Translations under genes and position numbers: made by a program | From: Cymbidium sinense | Taxonomy: Eukaryota > Streptophyta > Magnoliopsida > Asparagales > Orchidaceae | Direction of reading: 5' to 3' | Assembly: GCA_021442155.1 (NCBI GenBank) | Contig: CM038216.1 | Coordinates: 158,023,983-158,087,982 of the forward strand | Length of the DNA stretch: 64,000 bases | The notes under the pieces: model-generated | What the model saw: only the letters and a program-made list of their open reading frames with translations | Told to the model about the DNA's origin: nothing | Database searches by the model: none | Part shown: positions 1-12,666 of the stretch, in pieces | How positions within the stretch are numbered: the stretch's first letter is position 1 | How the letters are laid out: each line of letters opens with the position of its first letter

Positions 1-117
1 GGCAGGTTTGGGTTAGTCGAGTTTGTGTCAAGTTTGGTTTGAGTCAAGGTTTTCAACCCGTATAATATTCGACCTAGATTTGGATCAAGCAGTTTTAGGT
101 TGGGCTTTTTTAGGTTG
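1..117. other. Flank left of element A
   Basis: This is simple T/G-rich sequence before the point where the two LTR copies of element A start to match (TGGGCTCC at 118 and at 9199). No gene is visible. It is probably the DNA into which element A inserted, or another degraded repeat. Confidence 0.35.
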
Positions 118-990
118 TGGGCTCCAAAAACTCGCCATCGATCTCTCGACAAATTGAATTGAAGAGGTGTCAGTGTAATTTCCAGAAGGCAGATAAAATA
201 GTAGATAAGACACTACCCAGAGATTTCGCCCTCATTTTGTGAGGACTTTAAATCTGGTTTCAGATTTCTTATAGGCGCAAGCCCCTATAGTTAATTACCC
301 CTCTCAATAAGTGAGAGATCTTTCGATTAAGGCTAGTCGTTAGGCTACTAAATGTGTAGCGTATAGTAGCAACATATAGAGTTTCAGAATTTAGATTATA
401 AAATCTATCATTTTAGCTTAAACCGGATGATTGGGGAAATGATAACGTGCCCGATCTAAATCCCATGGTTCCATCATCCCGGGCAGTCGCGGTCCCTAGT
501 CTACTTAGTTATAATAGGTAGTCGACCCAACCTGACTGAAGGATTCTTATTAGCAATACATGGGTTACGTCATCCAAGGAATCCTTGTAGATGTGTTTGT
601 CAGGAGACAATAAGTTACATTACAGAGGGCTATTTATCCTATCAAGTATTCTACATTCACAACTCAAAAGTAGAGCCATTTAGGAGCATACGCCACGGTC
701 GATGAATATAATAGAGTCGAAAACCACCCAATCGAGGACTCAGAATCGCTTCATCGGAGCCTACTAGCCAAGCCTCGTAGTCAGAGGACATGAGCCACAT
801 CCTTACTAGTGTGAGATTGATTGAGAGTGAACATAGTAGAACTCTTGATTTAACATTGGCTCCTTTGTGTGCTAGAGTTTTCTTAATTTTTTACCCTCGA
901 CAAGCAGTTGCGGATAGTGGATGGATTGAGTTTGATTTAAGTTCTTAGTGATAGAATTTCATTTAAGTGGTTTCAGATTGTTACTTAATT
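118..990 (-). repeat. 3' LTR of element A, partial
   Basis: It matches 9199-10105 almost throughout; for example both copies carry the block beginning CCTATAGTTAATTACCCC. The homology stops near 990, in the middle of the linker that precedes integrase, so the 5' part of this LTR and the integrase gene were removed together. Confidence 0.7.
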
Positions 991-1440
991 TGATTTAAAA
1001 AATAGCCACATTTATTCAAAGGATCTACGATATAAAGTATTATTGACGAAAACATAGCGTAACATTCTCTTCTCGATTTGAGTTGCCATTGATTTATTAT
1101 TTGGTAATTTACCTTCTTTAAAGTAGTTGATGAAGGGTTGCCTCCAATCATGTGACTCTTATACCATAAAGGCTTCACACTGCTTTTCTAGAGCAATGTA
1201 ATTCTTAGCTCTTCTTAGTACAACATCTTGTTGATTTTGGGGAGTATGAGGAGCAACCTGAGTTACATCCTGCTGTGTCAGATTTGATAACCCCTCTACC
1301 TGCAGGGACTGATACTTTACTCACTGTAAAACTCATCGAGTAAATATGCTGATTATGATATAATCACCATTCATACTTGCCATTTTTAGCTAATTTTGCT
1401 AAGCAGTCAGCTTTGCTATTCTCAGATCAAGAGACTCAAG
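981..1440 (-). pseudogene. Element A: linker between second RNase H and integrase
   Basis: The minus strand encodes a degenerate version of the segment joining aRNase H to integrase. The same words (MIGGNPSSTTLKK) occur in element B at about 48,900-48,960, where a normal integrase follows. Here the sequence runs straight into LTR sequence, so nothing of integrase remains. The frame is broken by stops. Confidence 0.55.
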
Positions 1441-1810
1441 TTAGTGTGATATTTGGTATCTGCTTCATAAGCTTGAGAACTCGCTTGTAATAGAAAGCTA
1501 ACTCAAGCTTGTTAATTCTATAGATGCCAAGTACTTGATTTATAATAAGCTGAGAATCGCCAAAAATATGCAAGTTTTAAATGCCTATGAAAGTAGCTTC
1601 TTCCAGACCTGCCATTAATGCTTCATATTCAGCTTCATTATTAGTTGTTGGCTCGGTCAATCCATATGATCGTTCATTATCCCTCCTTCTGGTGTTATGA
1701 AGATGATGTCGATTCCTGCTCTTGCTCTTGGGGAATTTAGATGTTGGACTTGCTTGATCGATGAGGCTCCATCAAAGTACATTTCATAAATTTATAATTT
1801 TTCTCTTTCA
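1440..1810 (-). pseudogene. Element A: additional (archaeal-type) RNase H, frameshifted
   Basis: Read on the minus strand in shifting frames this encodes YFDGASS, then NNEAEYEAL and, further on, GDSQLIINQVL. These are the three acidic-residue motifs of the second RNase H found in Tat/Ogre elements. In the live enzyme it trims the RNA of the RNA/DNA hybrid during reverse transcription. Element B has a more open copy at 48,268-48,700. Frameshifts and a stop after the GIxNLHIF position make this copy dead. Confidence 0.6.
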
Positions 1811-1828
1811 TGAATGAGCATAATCTAC

Positions 1829-2341
1829 TCATCGCAAATCGTTAAGAAGAGAAGAGTCCAGGATGTGATAAAGAAAAAATGCTAAGACTTGTCCCTTCAC
1901 TACTTTCTGTGGAACATATGTGATATCAAATTGTAGAAGCAATACTACCCATCTTGTCAAGCGACCTATCAACGCTGGTCTTATCATCAAGTACTTCAGT
2001 GGATCGATCCTTGAAATGAGAGTAATCTTCTGAGATAACTTATAATGATGAAGCTTTTGGATTGCAAAGATCAATTCTAAATAGTGCTTCTCTATCGGAG
2101 AGTATTTCATTTCTGCTCCAATCAGCCTCCGACTGATATAATAAAGAGCATTCTCTTTGCTTTCTTGATTGTGTTGTACTAATAATGCTCCAAAGGACTT
2201 TTCTAATGCAGCTTTGTATAAAATGAGGGGCTTCCCACGAGTAGGCGCTGCAAGAATTGGCGGATTTAATAAGTAACTTTTAATTATACTGAAGGCTTCT
2301 TGGCACTCCTTGTCCCACTTGAATGGAGCGTCCTTCTTCAT
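1829..2341 (-). pseudogene. Element A: first RNase H domain of pol
   Basis: The open frame of 170 codons starts with FKWDKECQEAF and contains KPLILYKAALEKSFGALLVQ, YYISRRL, EKHYLELIFAIQKLHHY and LIGRLTRWVVLLLQFDITYVPQ. This order is that of the connection/RNase H region following RT in Ty3/gypsy polyproteins. It lies directly downstream (minus strand) of the RT fragment at 2405-3094, offset by a frameshift. It is a remnant and not an independent gene. Confidence 0.7.
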
Positions 2342-2404
2342 TAACCTTACAAACGGTTGACAGGATCCTGATAAGGTTGATATGAATTTACGGATGAATG
2401 CTAG

Positions 2405-3094
2405 CTATCCTTGTAAAGAATGAAGCTGATGCAAACTCTTTGGTGGACGCATCTCCACAATTGCCTTGATCTTAGCAGGATCAATTTCAATATCTCTATG
2501 ACTTATAATGTACCCGAGGAATTTTCTAGAGGATACCTTGAATGCACATTTTAGAGGATTCATCTTGAGATCATATTTTCTGATTCTCTCCAATATAATT
2601 CTCGAGTCTTCGAAGTGGTTTTCACGATTCAAGCTTTTTACTATCAAGTCGTAGACATAACATTCCACCTTTTGATGAATCAACTCATCAAAAATATGCA
2701 TCATGGCTCTTTGGTATGTTGCTCCAGTATTTTTTAGGCCAAAGGACATGACCTTGTAGCAATATATATCAATAGGTGTTCAAAACGATGTATATTTTTC
2801 ATCTTTAAGTGCCATTTTGATTTGGTTGTATCCCAAAGATCTGTCCATGAATGAGAACATGTCATAGTTGGAAGTGTTGTCCCCTAGTAATTTTAATATT
2901 GGAAGCAGAAAGTCATCTTTTGGGCACACCTTATTTAGGTCCCGGAAGTCAATGCAGAGACAGATTTGGTCATTCTTCTTTCTAACTGGAATAATGTTAG
3001 CTATCCAATCTGTATACTTCTCTTCCCAGGTGAAGCCTGATTCAATCAACTTTTTAGTTTCTGCAGTTACCTGTTCTTCAATCTCCAATCTCAT
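2405..3094 (-). pseudogene. Element A: reverse transcriptase, mutated active site
   Basis: Two open stretches (3094-2780 and 2749-2405) together cover the RT palm and fingers. Visible motifs are CIDFRDLNKVCPKD, FSFMDRSLGYNQIKMA, MSFGLKNTGATYQRAM and KFLGYIIS. The catalytic box expected as YVDD reads YVYD (inside ECYVYDLIVKS), so one of the paired aspartates is gone. A break lies between the two stretches. In a working element this enzyme copies the RNA genome to DNA in the virus-like particle. Protease lies upstream and RNase H downstream. Confidence 0.75.
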
Positions 3095-3099
3095 TCACC

Positions 3100-3650
3100 T
3101 AGGAGCTTGCTTAACGGGCGTGCATCTGGTTTAATAGCTAGTTTATGAACAACCACATCAGGGGATAAGCCTGGAATTTCATAATATGTCCAAGCAAAGC
3201 AATCTCTGAATTCAAAAAGTAGCATTTTTAGCTCTTCAACTTTCTCATCGCGTGAGGCACACGAAAGTTGGAGGGATCATCCTCGCCCTAGGTTGATTTC
3301 TTTAAGTTTATCCATAGTAGCTATTTATCTAGTATCAAGTTCTTCGAGCTTTTTCTACTTCTTCATCATTTTTAAGCAAAATTTTATGGGAATCATCTTC
3401 TTTGTTACTATTAGTCTCAATCTCAGCTTCTATTATATTATAACAGGCTTTATTTTGATGAGATTTGTGGATGAACCCAAGACCTTTAGTGATAACCTTA
3501 TCACTTCTTCGTGATGCTTGAGGACTTCTTTGGCTCCACATCTTGTTAAAGACTTGAGTCCTATGTTTAGTAGTTTCAATATGAATTCCAAGCTTATGCA
3601 TTATTCTTCATAATTTCTATGGATAATATATTGGTATTCTTGTCGGCACT
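3100..3650 (-). pseudogene. Element A: degenerate protease-RT linker
   Basis: Between RT and the protease-side open frame the minus strand holds only short frames (for example 88 codons at 3335-3601) without recognisable motifs. Position and base composition fit the spacer between protease and RT in long Tat polyproteins. Confidence 0.35.
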
Positions 3651-3652
3651 AT

Positions 3653-4738
3653 CTAATCATAATTTTCATGTTGAGGAGGCTGCTCAAAATTGTGAGGCTG
3701 AGACTCTTCAGATTTGTAAAATAGAGTTCTTGTTTCGCCACTCTCACGTAACGATGACACATAGAATATTATCAATTCTTCAATATTATGAATCTCCAGT
3801 GGACTGATTTCTTTGAAGAACTGCTGAGGGATGGGTATAATTTTGAGTGAATCATCTGACTCTGCCAAGTGAGCTATCCTCCTTAATGCAATCATTTGAA
3901 CTCTATTTCCATAAGTAGATTCAAAATCATAGTCTGAATCAGAATCACTTATTTCATACTCTACCTTTCTTGAAAGCTTATAAGTTCCCTTAAGTTTGAC
4001 AGGAATATCTTCTCCTTCTTCCGTGTCACTTCCCAAATGAGGAACTGATTTTCTTGACTTAGGTGCAGAATCAAGTACTTTAGGGAGAGTCGGTATTGCC
4101 TTCTTTCTTCCACTTTGCTTCTGCTCTTTCACCTTGTGAAATTTCTTTTTAGTTCCTGAAGTGGATGCTACCGCTTCAAGAGGCTCTGCTAACTTAGGCT
4201 CTTTGAGGATGAAGTACTTTGCATCTTCATAAATCTTTGCTTCATTGACAAAGAATGGTTGTAAGGTATCAGGAATTCTGACTTTTTCTCCATCTTTCAG
4301 ATACTTCATGCACTGATGCATAGTTGATGGGACCATGCCATACTCATGCAGCCACAGTCGGCCCAAGAGAGCTCTAAATGATGTATTGGCATCAATTACG
4401 TGAAACTTGGCTTTTGTATATAAATCCTTGAACTTGAGCGAGAGAATAAAAGAACCCAGAGTTTTCTGTTCCTTTTCATTGAAACCATGAACCATCAACT
4501 TATCTCTCCCAAGATATTGAATATCAAGTGATAATCATCTTAATACCTTTTGACTTATAAGATTGATAGAAGAACCTAGATCAATCAATATTCGGCTGAT
4601 CAAGATGCCATCACTCTCAGTAGTAACATATAGAGGACGGTTGTAATCTACTATTCCCAACATAAGATTTTCTTCAGAAAATGTGATTACTGGGAGATCT
4701 TGAGTTTGCAATGCTTCAGTCTTGCATTTTTTTAGCAA
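3653..4738 (-). pseudogene. Element A: aspartic protease and following spacer
   Basis: The part at 4738-4535 encodes ILIDLGSSINLIS, the D-[S/T]-G type active site of a retroelement protease in the form usual for plant Tat elements (catalytic Asp followed by LGSS). After a short break, the 281-codon frame 4498-3653 continues with FHVIDANTSFRALLGRLWLHE, the typical protease C-terminal half, then a long acidic spacer rich in E, S and K. The enzyme would cut the gag-pol polyprotein. The break between the halves makes the copy inactive. Confidence 0.7.
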
Positions 4739-4937
4739 AGTAAGCTACATAATTCTCCGGATCTTTAAGAGCCTGTATCAAAATTTCTCAAAGATCTTTT
4801 GACATCAAGAGAGCCTCGTACACTCTCAGTTGTGCAGGGATCTTTCTCAGATGTGATAGAATATTATAATCTATCTTCTCTCTTAAATTAGGCTTTATCC
4901 TAGGATTTTTGGGAATAATATCCTTGTTGGCTTCAAT

Positions 4938-6106
4938 TTATTTATCTTTGTCTTTATTTACATTTTCCTTCTTTGATGCATGTGGTAATACTTTAACATT
5001 TCTCAACTGAACTTGAATCACCTTATCTTGCTCAGATTCTTCTAAAGAGATAGTTTCTTCAAATTTTCTTCTTACTCTGAAAGATTGGCCAAAAGGGCTA
5101 GACTCATTTTTCAACGTCATACGTTTCATACATGATGATATTGATGAGTCTGACTCTTCTCCATCGGGAAAACATAGATCTTCATCTGAGTTATTATTGT
5201 CTTGTTTAGTCATTAAACAAAATTTAGACGTTAGCTCCTCAGGCTCTTCTAGCTTTCCTGACAAGAATTTTGACGGGTTTGTTGAGTTTGTATGAATACC
5301 CTTATCATTTCAGAGTAACTGATACTGAAGAATATCTGACATCATGCAGATGATTTGGCATGTCTCTACTAGATAAGATTCACCATTATCTTCTTCATCT
5401 GATTCAGTAATGCAAAGTTTAGGCATGAAATTTGCAAGCCTAAATGGCTGTCAAGCTGGTTGGTGATACTCTTCTAAATTATTAATGATCTTTTGAGTTG
5501 TAGTTCTCTTCTTGATCTTCTTTTTTTAGCCAGCTTCTGTGATTTATGAGGCCTGCATTTAGTAGACGACTTTTAATGTTGTGACGAAGTATCCTTATCA
5601 GAATGTCATTGAGAAGCCCAAATACTTGATTTAGGCATCTCTCTTAAGTCCAATATAGGTTCAAGTAGTGATTTCCACTTAACACTAGGGACGTCTTTTA
5701 ACTGCTTTGTCATCTTCACAGTCTTTTTAGAGACTACTATTTGCCATTCTTCAGTCTAAACTGATTTCTCCTTTTATTTATCTTTGTTGGATGATATAGA
5801 AGAGAACTTAATCATCCTTGCAGGCTCTTTTTTGGGTTGACTAGAACACTATCAGATAGTGTAAATTCACCTCGCTGATACTTCATTTCTATCCAATCTT
5901 TGAAAACATAAAAAACCTTCAGTAGGATGATTGATCATCCAATGATAGGGACAGTAATTTGGATTGTTGACTTGATCAGCTTCTTTAGACCTTTTAATTT
6001 CTGGTAACTGTAGACTGGCTTTGACTGCTTGCCAAAATAATTTAGCCATACTGTCCCTTCTAAGGGAATATTCTTTGTTCATCTTTTCCTTGAGAGATGG
6101 CCGCAT
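4938..6106 (-). pseudogene. Element A: gag C-terminal part and spacer with broken zinc-binding motif
   Basis: The frame at 6106-5867 contains NYCPYHWMINHPTEG, which resembles the C-x2-H-x5-H box found after Gag in Tat elements; the last cysteine seems displaced (GFLCF). The frame at 5264-4938 is acidic and serine-rich (SDEDLCFPDGEESDSS). Between them the frame is interrupted by stops. The region would carry nucleocapsid functions and the spacer to protease. Confidence 0.5.
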
Positions 6107-6109
6107 TCG

Positions 6110-7275
6110 CTCATCATCTCTTGTCGTTTGTTTTGGATGCTCCCCACCACTTGGAAAAGTTCAAGATTTATCATTGCCTCCTAATACCAATTTTGGCTAT
6201 GGATTATAATAAGCAAGCTTCTTTCCCTTATCATCATTGTACATTGACTGCTTTCCTTTATTCACATTGTATATCACCTACTTTTCTCCATTTGACCTAT
6301 AGGAAGCGGCATGAATTTCATTTCTTCTTGAGTCTGAAGGTTTGTTTCTCTTTACTTTATCTGCATAGACTTCAGACTTAAGGCAATTCAACTTTTTGAA
6401 TTTAGCAACCCTATCGAGCAGGTCCTCGAATGTTGCAATTGATGTCATGCATAAAAATAATGACATTTTATCATCCATATTTCCCATTAGCAATTGGATC
6501 ACATGATCTTCTTCCAATTGTTGCTCGCACTTCATACTTAGGTTGCGCCAATGACTTATGAATTTTGTCATTGACTCATCTTTCCTCCTTTTCAGCAAGG
6601 CAAGGTCAGCGATTGTGATTTTCTCGATTGTTGAACCTCTGCACAAATATAGTCTCTAATTCAACAAAAGTTTTAACCGATTCATTTGACAATTCTGCAT
6701 ACCATTCAAAGGCAGCTGAAGTCGGGCTACTAACGAATTGACGGAAGAGTAGTAGATCGTTCCCTCCTGTGTTACCACAAGTAGCTTTGAATTGGGCTAG
6801 ATGTTGCTTTGGATTACCAAGCCCGCTAAAGTATTAAATTTCAGCACTGAGTAACCTTCGGTATTTATTATGACATCATATTCACCGGGAGACCCTTACT
6901 CACCGCCTTTTCATTTCTATTTGAGGCTATAACTGCCTTTATCTTTTCAATGATTATTGTTTCTAGCTGAGTAGTTGCTACAGTTCCTGGTGTGCTAGTC
7001 AGAATTTGAATTATCAGCTCGAGAGGCAGTGGGTTAACTTCGCTCCTCGCTTTATGCATAGCATGTACTGTAGGAGCTTGAAACACCACAATGGCTGGTG
7101 GTATAGAAGTTATACTATTAGCTGTCTGTTGATTAGCAGACAAAATAGGTGCTACACTTAATGTGGTATTCTTCTGCAACATCTCCATCATGATGTTCAT
7201 TTGTACCATCATATCATTCATTTTGGTACCAAGCTGTGCAATCTCCTTATCTTTGACCTCCATTTGACACTGCAT
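6110..7275 (-). pseudogene. Element A: Gag (retrotransposon gag domain), broken
   Basis: The 135-codon frame 7275-6868 begins with a heptad-like coiled coil (KDKEIAQLGTKMNDMMVQMN). After a break, other frames give GLGNPKQHLAQFKATCGN, then AAFEWYAELSNESVKTFVEL, and 6646-6278 gives ESMTKFISHWRNLSMKCEQQ. This order is that of the plant retrotransposon gag domain. Gag would build the particle shell. Several frameshifts separate the parts. Confidence 0.7.
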
Positions 7276-7299
7276 TTTTTTTTTGCTCTCTAGCTAATG

Positions 7300-8921
7300 C
7301 CATGGTGTCAATTAGTACAGGCTCTTCGTCTTCTTCTATTACTTATTATTATTCTGCTCCTTGCTCATTTTTAGGAGAAGAACTTGACTCCTTCCGCATT
7401 TGCGAGACATATTGTGGGGCTGACGATTATGATTATAAAAGCGCATTCCGATCATTTTCTGGTTCAACCATATAGATAGCTTCGATACCCATGATATCTT
7501 TCTCATTCTGGTCCTCTTCTTCTTCATCTCTAGCAAAGATCGAAGATTCATCCTTTATTTTCTTCTATAAAGACTCTTCTTCATAAATGTCAAAATCAAG
7601 TTCAGGTTCCTTGAGTTCGTGTTGATGCTGATGCTGCTGAGTGGAGAGTTCATCTATATCTCTAACCATATAGACAACTTCCACTTCTATAGTGTCCTCT
7701 TCATTATTTTCTTCTTGCACATAAATTTTTTATCGACGTTTCCAATGGATCTCTGGTTCAATGTGCGAAATAAACACTTCTTATGTTAAAGGACTGCGAT
7801 CAAAGTCGACCTTCTTTTGTAGGGGTGAATCTATCGGCGAAGGGATCCCCTAGAGGAATCTCCAAGGTGTCAACCATCATGTCTTTCATCAATGATATCT
7901 CTTCTTTTGGGTATCCACTTCTGATGAGTTATTTTTGAGGTAGATTTCTGAGTATATGTATTAGATGTCACACTTCTTCCATTCTTCAAAGTTTCATTAC
8001 GGGGCCTTGGCCTCCATATCTGTTTATCCTTTCACTGGGACCTTTTAGCAGTGGATTCTTAAGAATGAGGTCCAAGCATCAGGCTCTGATGCTCACCATG
8101 CGAAGCGTACTGAGCTTGCTGGCTAGTTACCATAACAGATGACAACTTTCTTGGTGGAGCTTCAATATTTTCCATCACCACAGGCCTCTAAAATCTTCTT
8201 TTCATTAGGCCTCTATCCTTGGATACTTTAAGAACTTTATGTATCTTGACAGACAGTGTTTCAGGCTATCTCCTTTGTGGTGGTGAAGCTTGGCGTGGTT
8301 GGTTCCAGAAGGACTGCTTTATTTCATCAGTAGAGCTATTCCTTTTTACCCACTTTAGGTTGTTAAAGTTATTGTGGGTAGGGATACTCACTTCTGACGG
8401 TAGTATCGCTTGTTCGCTAGGTCATTTAAAGGGGATTTGTTGAGCCCTCAGCTCATCATTTCTCCTTCTCTGTCTTCTGGTTAATTTACTTCCTGATGAG
8501 GAAGCTTCATGATCATGCTTTCCAGGTACAAGAAGTTCAATTGGCGCAGCAGCTGTACCACGAGGAGTTAAAGATATAGTTTACCCACTAATGGTTCTTT
8601 TTATCACGGGAGCTTCAGATTAACCTAGCCTTTTGAAAACTAAAGTTCTCTGTCGGGAGAACTCCTTGACAGCGGTTGGTTGTTGAACTGGTTGGGGCAC
8701 ATGGCTAGAAGGAGCTTCAATAATTGAGGCCTTCCAGCATGGCCTCGGATGAATGTACCACGGGTGGGTACTTCGGGAGTTACAACTATGATAGCTGGGA
8801 AATTCAAGCTACCAAATTGAATGGTAGCCCCGACATCTCCTGTGTTGATGACGGCGTTGGCTAGGCAGATGTTTGCACCACGACCTAGCCGAACAGTGAA
8901 AGGAGTGCTTTGTAGATCCAT
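7300..8921 (-). pseudogene. Element A: ORF1 ahead of gag
   Basis: The minus-strand frame 8921-8640 starts MDLQSTPFTVRLGRGANICLA and continues with INTGDVGATIQFGSLNFPAI. The same N-terminus appears in element B at 46,315 and element C at 56,764, each time about 150-280 bases downstream of the PBS. That shared position makes it a real element gene. Tat/Ogre elements are known to carry an extra ORF1 before gag; its role is not known. Downstream the frame decays into short pieces down to about 7300. The initiator ATG is chosen because all three copies align there. Confidence 0.55.
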
Positions 8922-9172
8922 TCTGCAAAAGTGAAAGATGGAGATTAGTAATTATCAATTATTATTTTACCCCATACTTTCAAAATGCAAATGTACTACA
9001 GAACACAATAATGGTGTAATAAAGATATACTCTACGAAATGATTCATTCTACATAGTGCCTCAGATTGAATTTATTACACACTTAAATCACCATTTTTTG
9101 TTTTGAATTTTCAAAAAATTTATTGCTACTATAGCACATATATGACTAGCCAAAGATGGAAAGAGAATCTTG

Positions 9173-9190
9173 TCCCCAGTGGAGTCGCTA
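9173..9190 (-). other. Primer binding site of element A (tRNA-Arg type)
   Basis: On the plus strand CCCCAGTGGAGTCGCTA matches the 3' end of plant tRNA-Arg (ending CCCCAGTGGAGTCG plus CCA) with one difference in the CCA. It lies eight bases inside the LTR end at 9199. Minus-strand DNA synthesis would be primed here. Confidence 0.75.
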
Positions 9191-10649
9191 GAAATCTATG
9201 GGCTCCAAAAATTCATCACCGACCTCTCGACAAAATGAATTGAAGAGAGTGATTTAAAGTGTCGGTGTAATTTTCAGAAGGCAGATGGAATAGTAGATAA
9301 GACACTACCTAGAGATTTTGCCCTCATTTTGTGAGGACTTTAGATCTAGTTCCAGGTTTCCTATAGGCCCAAGCCCCTATAGTTAATTACCCCTCTCAAT
9401 AAGTGAGAGAGAACTTTCGATTAGGTTAGCCGCTAAATTTGTAGCGTAGTAAATAGGAGTGAATTTAGATTATGAAATTCATCATTTCAGCTTAAACTGG
9501 ATGGTTGGGGGAATGATGACATGCTCGATCTAGATCTCATGATTCTGTCATCCGAGGCAGTCACGGTCTCTAGTCTACTTAGTCAGAGGAGATACTCGAC
9601 CCAACTTGACCGAAGGATTTTTGTCAGCAACATATGGGTTATGTCATCCAAGGAATCCTTGTAGACCTAGGATGGTGTTTATCTAAGGAGACAATCTTAA
9701 GTCTACTTAGCTGACAGAGGGTTGTTTGCCCTATCAAGTATACCCTATGATTCATAACTCAAAGGGCAGAGCTATTGGGGAGCATACGGGTTGCGGTCGT
9801 GATCGTAATATAATGGAGCCTGATTGGCCAAATCACCCGATCAGAGGTCTCTGGTCGTAACTGCTTCATCTGTGGAGCTTACTGACCAAGCCACACAGTC
9901 AGAGGACACGGGCCATGTCCTTACTGGTGTGAGATTGATTGAGAGTAAACATAATAGAATACTTAATTTGACATTGACTTCTTTGTGAGCTAGAGTTTTC
10001 TTAGTTTGTCACCCCCGACAAGAAGTTACGAAAGGTGGATGGACTGAGTTTGATTTTAAGTTTTTAGTCATAAAATTTCATTTAAGCAGTTTCAGATAGT
10101 TTTATTTTTTTATTCCAATTTAGCTTGCACAGCACTTTTAGACATTTAAGATTTGCACTTAAAATCTCTATGTCCGAGCACATGCAGAAATTTATAGTTT
10201 TAGATAATTTCACTTAATTAGTGATTTCATTGATTTTAAAATTCATAATTAGAATGAAATCACTCAATTTTTTGATTAAAGGAAGCCCTATGATTTTACA
10301 GATTTTAATTTAGTATCATATTTTATCTGCTTGTACAAAGAGTTACAGATTTGATAGCGATTGATGAATTGAATATAAAGATATCTTGCAAGTATCCAAT
10401 TCATTCATTGAAAGCTTTAACAAGCTTTGAAGCACTTGAACAAGGCATATAGTTATTTTAAAATATATGTAAGCATTCATTCTCTTGTTCAAGCTCTTAC
10501 ATGTATTTCAAGATATCTAAATCAAGAAAGTGATTGCCTTAGCATATGCATGAATATTTGTTTCTTTTAAATTGCTATGTGAATTTTAAAATATATAGTT
10601 TAAAGTGAGAATATTTGCCTTGAAATATACGCTACATCGATATTAAGCT

Positions 10650-10652
<3 letters not shown>

Positions 10653-10733
<81 letters not shown>
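10653..10733. repeat. (TA)n microsatellite
   Basis: About 40 uninterrupted TA units lie inside the element A LTR. Any open frame through it encodes only alternating Tyr-Ile and is an artefact. Confidence 0.95.
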
Positions 10734-10736
<3 letters not shown>

Positions 10737-11595
10737 ACCAATGGATGAACATATCTCATAGTGTATGAAAGTGTCACATTATTACATTTAAAAGCTTGCA
10801 CAAGTTTGACATGAGTGAATGAAACTACGAATTGCTTCGAAACATATGCAATCACATTTCTTTGAAGTTCGTTACATGCTTGTTGTTGAACTTTCAACTT
10901 CATTATCAGATTTATTTAAACTTCTCTTTTTTTATCTGCTTTCAATTCATGCATCGTGATGATGAACTCTATTTAAATTATCTTTAAAGAGCCATGTTTA
11001 TACATATCAATGATTCTTGTTCTTAATGAGCTATTGAATTAAACATAATCTCATTTGAAATCTAATATGAATTCCATCATCATTTGAAAGCTAACACTTT
11101 ATGACTCAGTGTATTTTACTTAACTACTTCTATTGCTCAAACACATGTTATAACACTGTTTAATCTTTCAGTTAAATGGTTATGAAATATGCTCATTGAT
11201 AAGTTATATGATTGTGTTTTTTAAGCAAACTATCAGACTACCTATAAGCCCCTATATTTCTTTTATGCATTTGTAATTTCACATTTGTTATGCTCAAAAT
11301 TTCAATTGAAGTTTTCTATTTAAATTCCATTTAGACTCGTTGATTATCTCTTTTTTCATTTTATTTTCTAAGTCTAGAATTTAGACAAAATTTCGGCAGC
11401 ATTTTATCTAGGAGGACATCTATGTTAGCTTACAGACACCTATTAAGTGTAGTATTCCTTGACACCACTGATTTTTCATCTCGTCTCCTCTTAAATGAGG
11501 CCTTCAAACCAGAAAGAAACAAAGCATGTATATATATCTATATTCAGATCCCACATATTACACATTTTTTCAGGGCAAAGATCAAGAGAACGAGA

Positions 11596-11890
11596 TTGGA
11601 TATGCCGAAAACCAAGAGAAGAGCCCGCTTCTTAATGGTTTCTCTCTTGGCAAGAATTAAAGAGTTAATGCGAGAATGATGCCAGAACCCAGAAGAACTC
11701 GCTCGACGTGTTCTTCCGACTGTGGAAGATTGAGGTGATCAAGGAGGCATAAGGGAAACCAAAGAAGAACCCGCCATGAGCTTCCTTTTGAGATGAAACT
11801 AAGATTGGAGAGGTGATGAAAAGAAATGCGACGCCGGAAACCAAAAGAAGAACCCGTCTCTTGATGGTATTCTTCCCTGATTTCGGCGAA
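11596..11890 (+). repeat. Diverged direct repeat in element A LTR
   Basis: The stretch near 11,602 (GCCGAAAACCAAGAGAAGAG) recurs about 225 bases later near 11,830 as GCCGGAAACCAAAAGAAGAA, each followed by CCCG(C/T)(T/C)TCTTRATGGT. It is an old tandem duplication within the LTR. Confidence 0.5.
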
Positions 11891-12606
11891 GCGAAATTTT
11901 CAGATTTTGGCAAAGCGGAATTTGAAATTCGGATTAGAAAAAATGAGGGAATTTTTGGATTTGGAAAATTGGGATTTTCCATTTTGGGAAAGTGAGGGAA
12001 TTGGGAAGAGATCATAAGCCAAGAAGAATGAGGGAAGGAGGAGAAAATCTTTGCAGTTTGAGGAAGGGAAAAAACAAAAAAGAAAAAAAATGAAAAAACA
12101 AAATGATTTTCGGATTGGAAAAAAGAAGAACAAGAAGAAAGAAAAGGAAGGAAGAATAAGAAAGGAAAGAGGAAGAGAAGGAAAGGGGAAGGAGAAAAGG
12201 AACAAGCTTACATTTTCGGTTTTGAGGGACCAAGCGGAAGAAAAACTTTGATTTTCAGATTAGGGGGGAAAGAGGGTATTGAATTAATGAGAGGAAGGGG
12301 AAGCTTGCCGTCGGTTTGGAAAAGGAGCGGGAAGTCCCTTGCGTGGGAACGGTTGTGTGTGAGCCGCGCGTGGAGGGAGGAGCGGTTGTTCGAATGGGGG
12401 AGCACATCCGCACAAAGGAGAAGTGCGGGTCGCGCGGTCGAATGAAGGGAATTCGTTCGGAAGAAGGGAGGCCGAGTGGGTCGGGTCGGGTAGGATTAGG
12501 ACTTGTTTGAGTTAAATGGGATTTAGGATAATTTAAGGGTTTTAAATCAATTTTTAAATTGATCAAATACTTTTAATGTGGAATTTATGCCGGTAAATTC
12601 ACATAG

Positions 12607-12609
<3 letters not shown>

Positions 12610-12664
<55 letters not shown>
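12610..12664. repeat. (AT)n microsatellite
   Basis: Uninterrupted AT units lie at the position where element C has only the short ATATATACATC (61,444). The array expanded after the two LTR families split. Confidence 0.9.

Positions 12665-12666
<2 letters not shown>

Noticed and set aside
9173..9190. Possible tRNA-Arg gene pieces at 9,173, 46,150 and 56,844
   Set aside because: Only the 3' terminal 17-19 bases are present, next to LTR ends; they are primer binding sites.
10652..10903. Minus-strand open frame of 83 codons ending in Tyr-Ile repeats
   Set aside because: It is a read-through of the (TA)n microsatellite in an LTR, with no motif in the remaining part.
11665..12566. Many short frames on both strands rich in Lys/Glu or Phe/Ser
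   Set aside because: Low-complexity purine-rich part of the element A LTR; frames overlap on both strands and lack domains.
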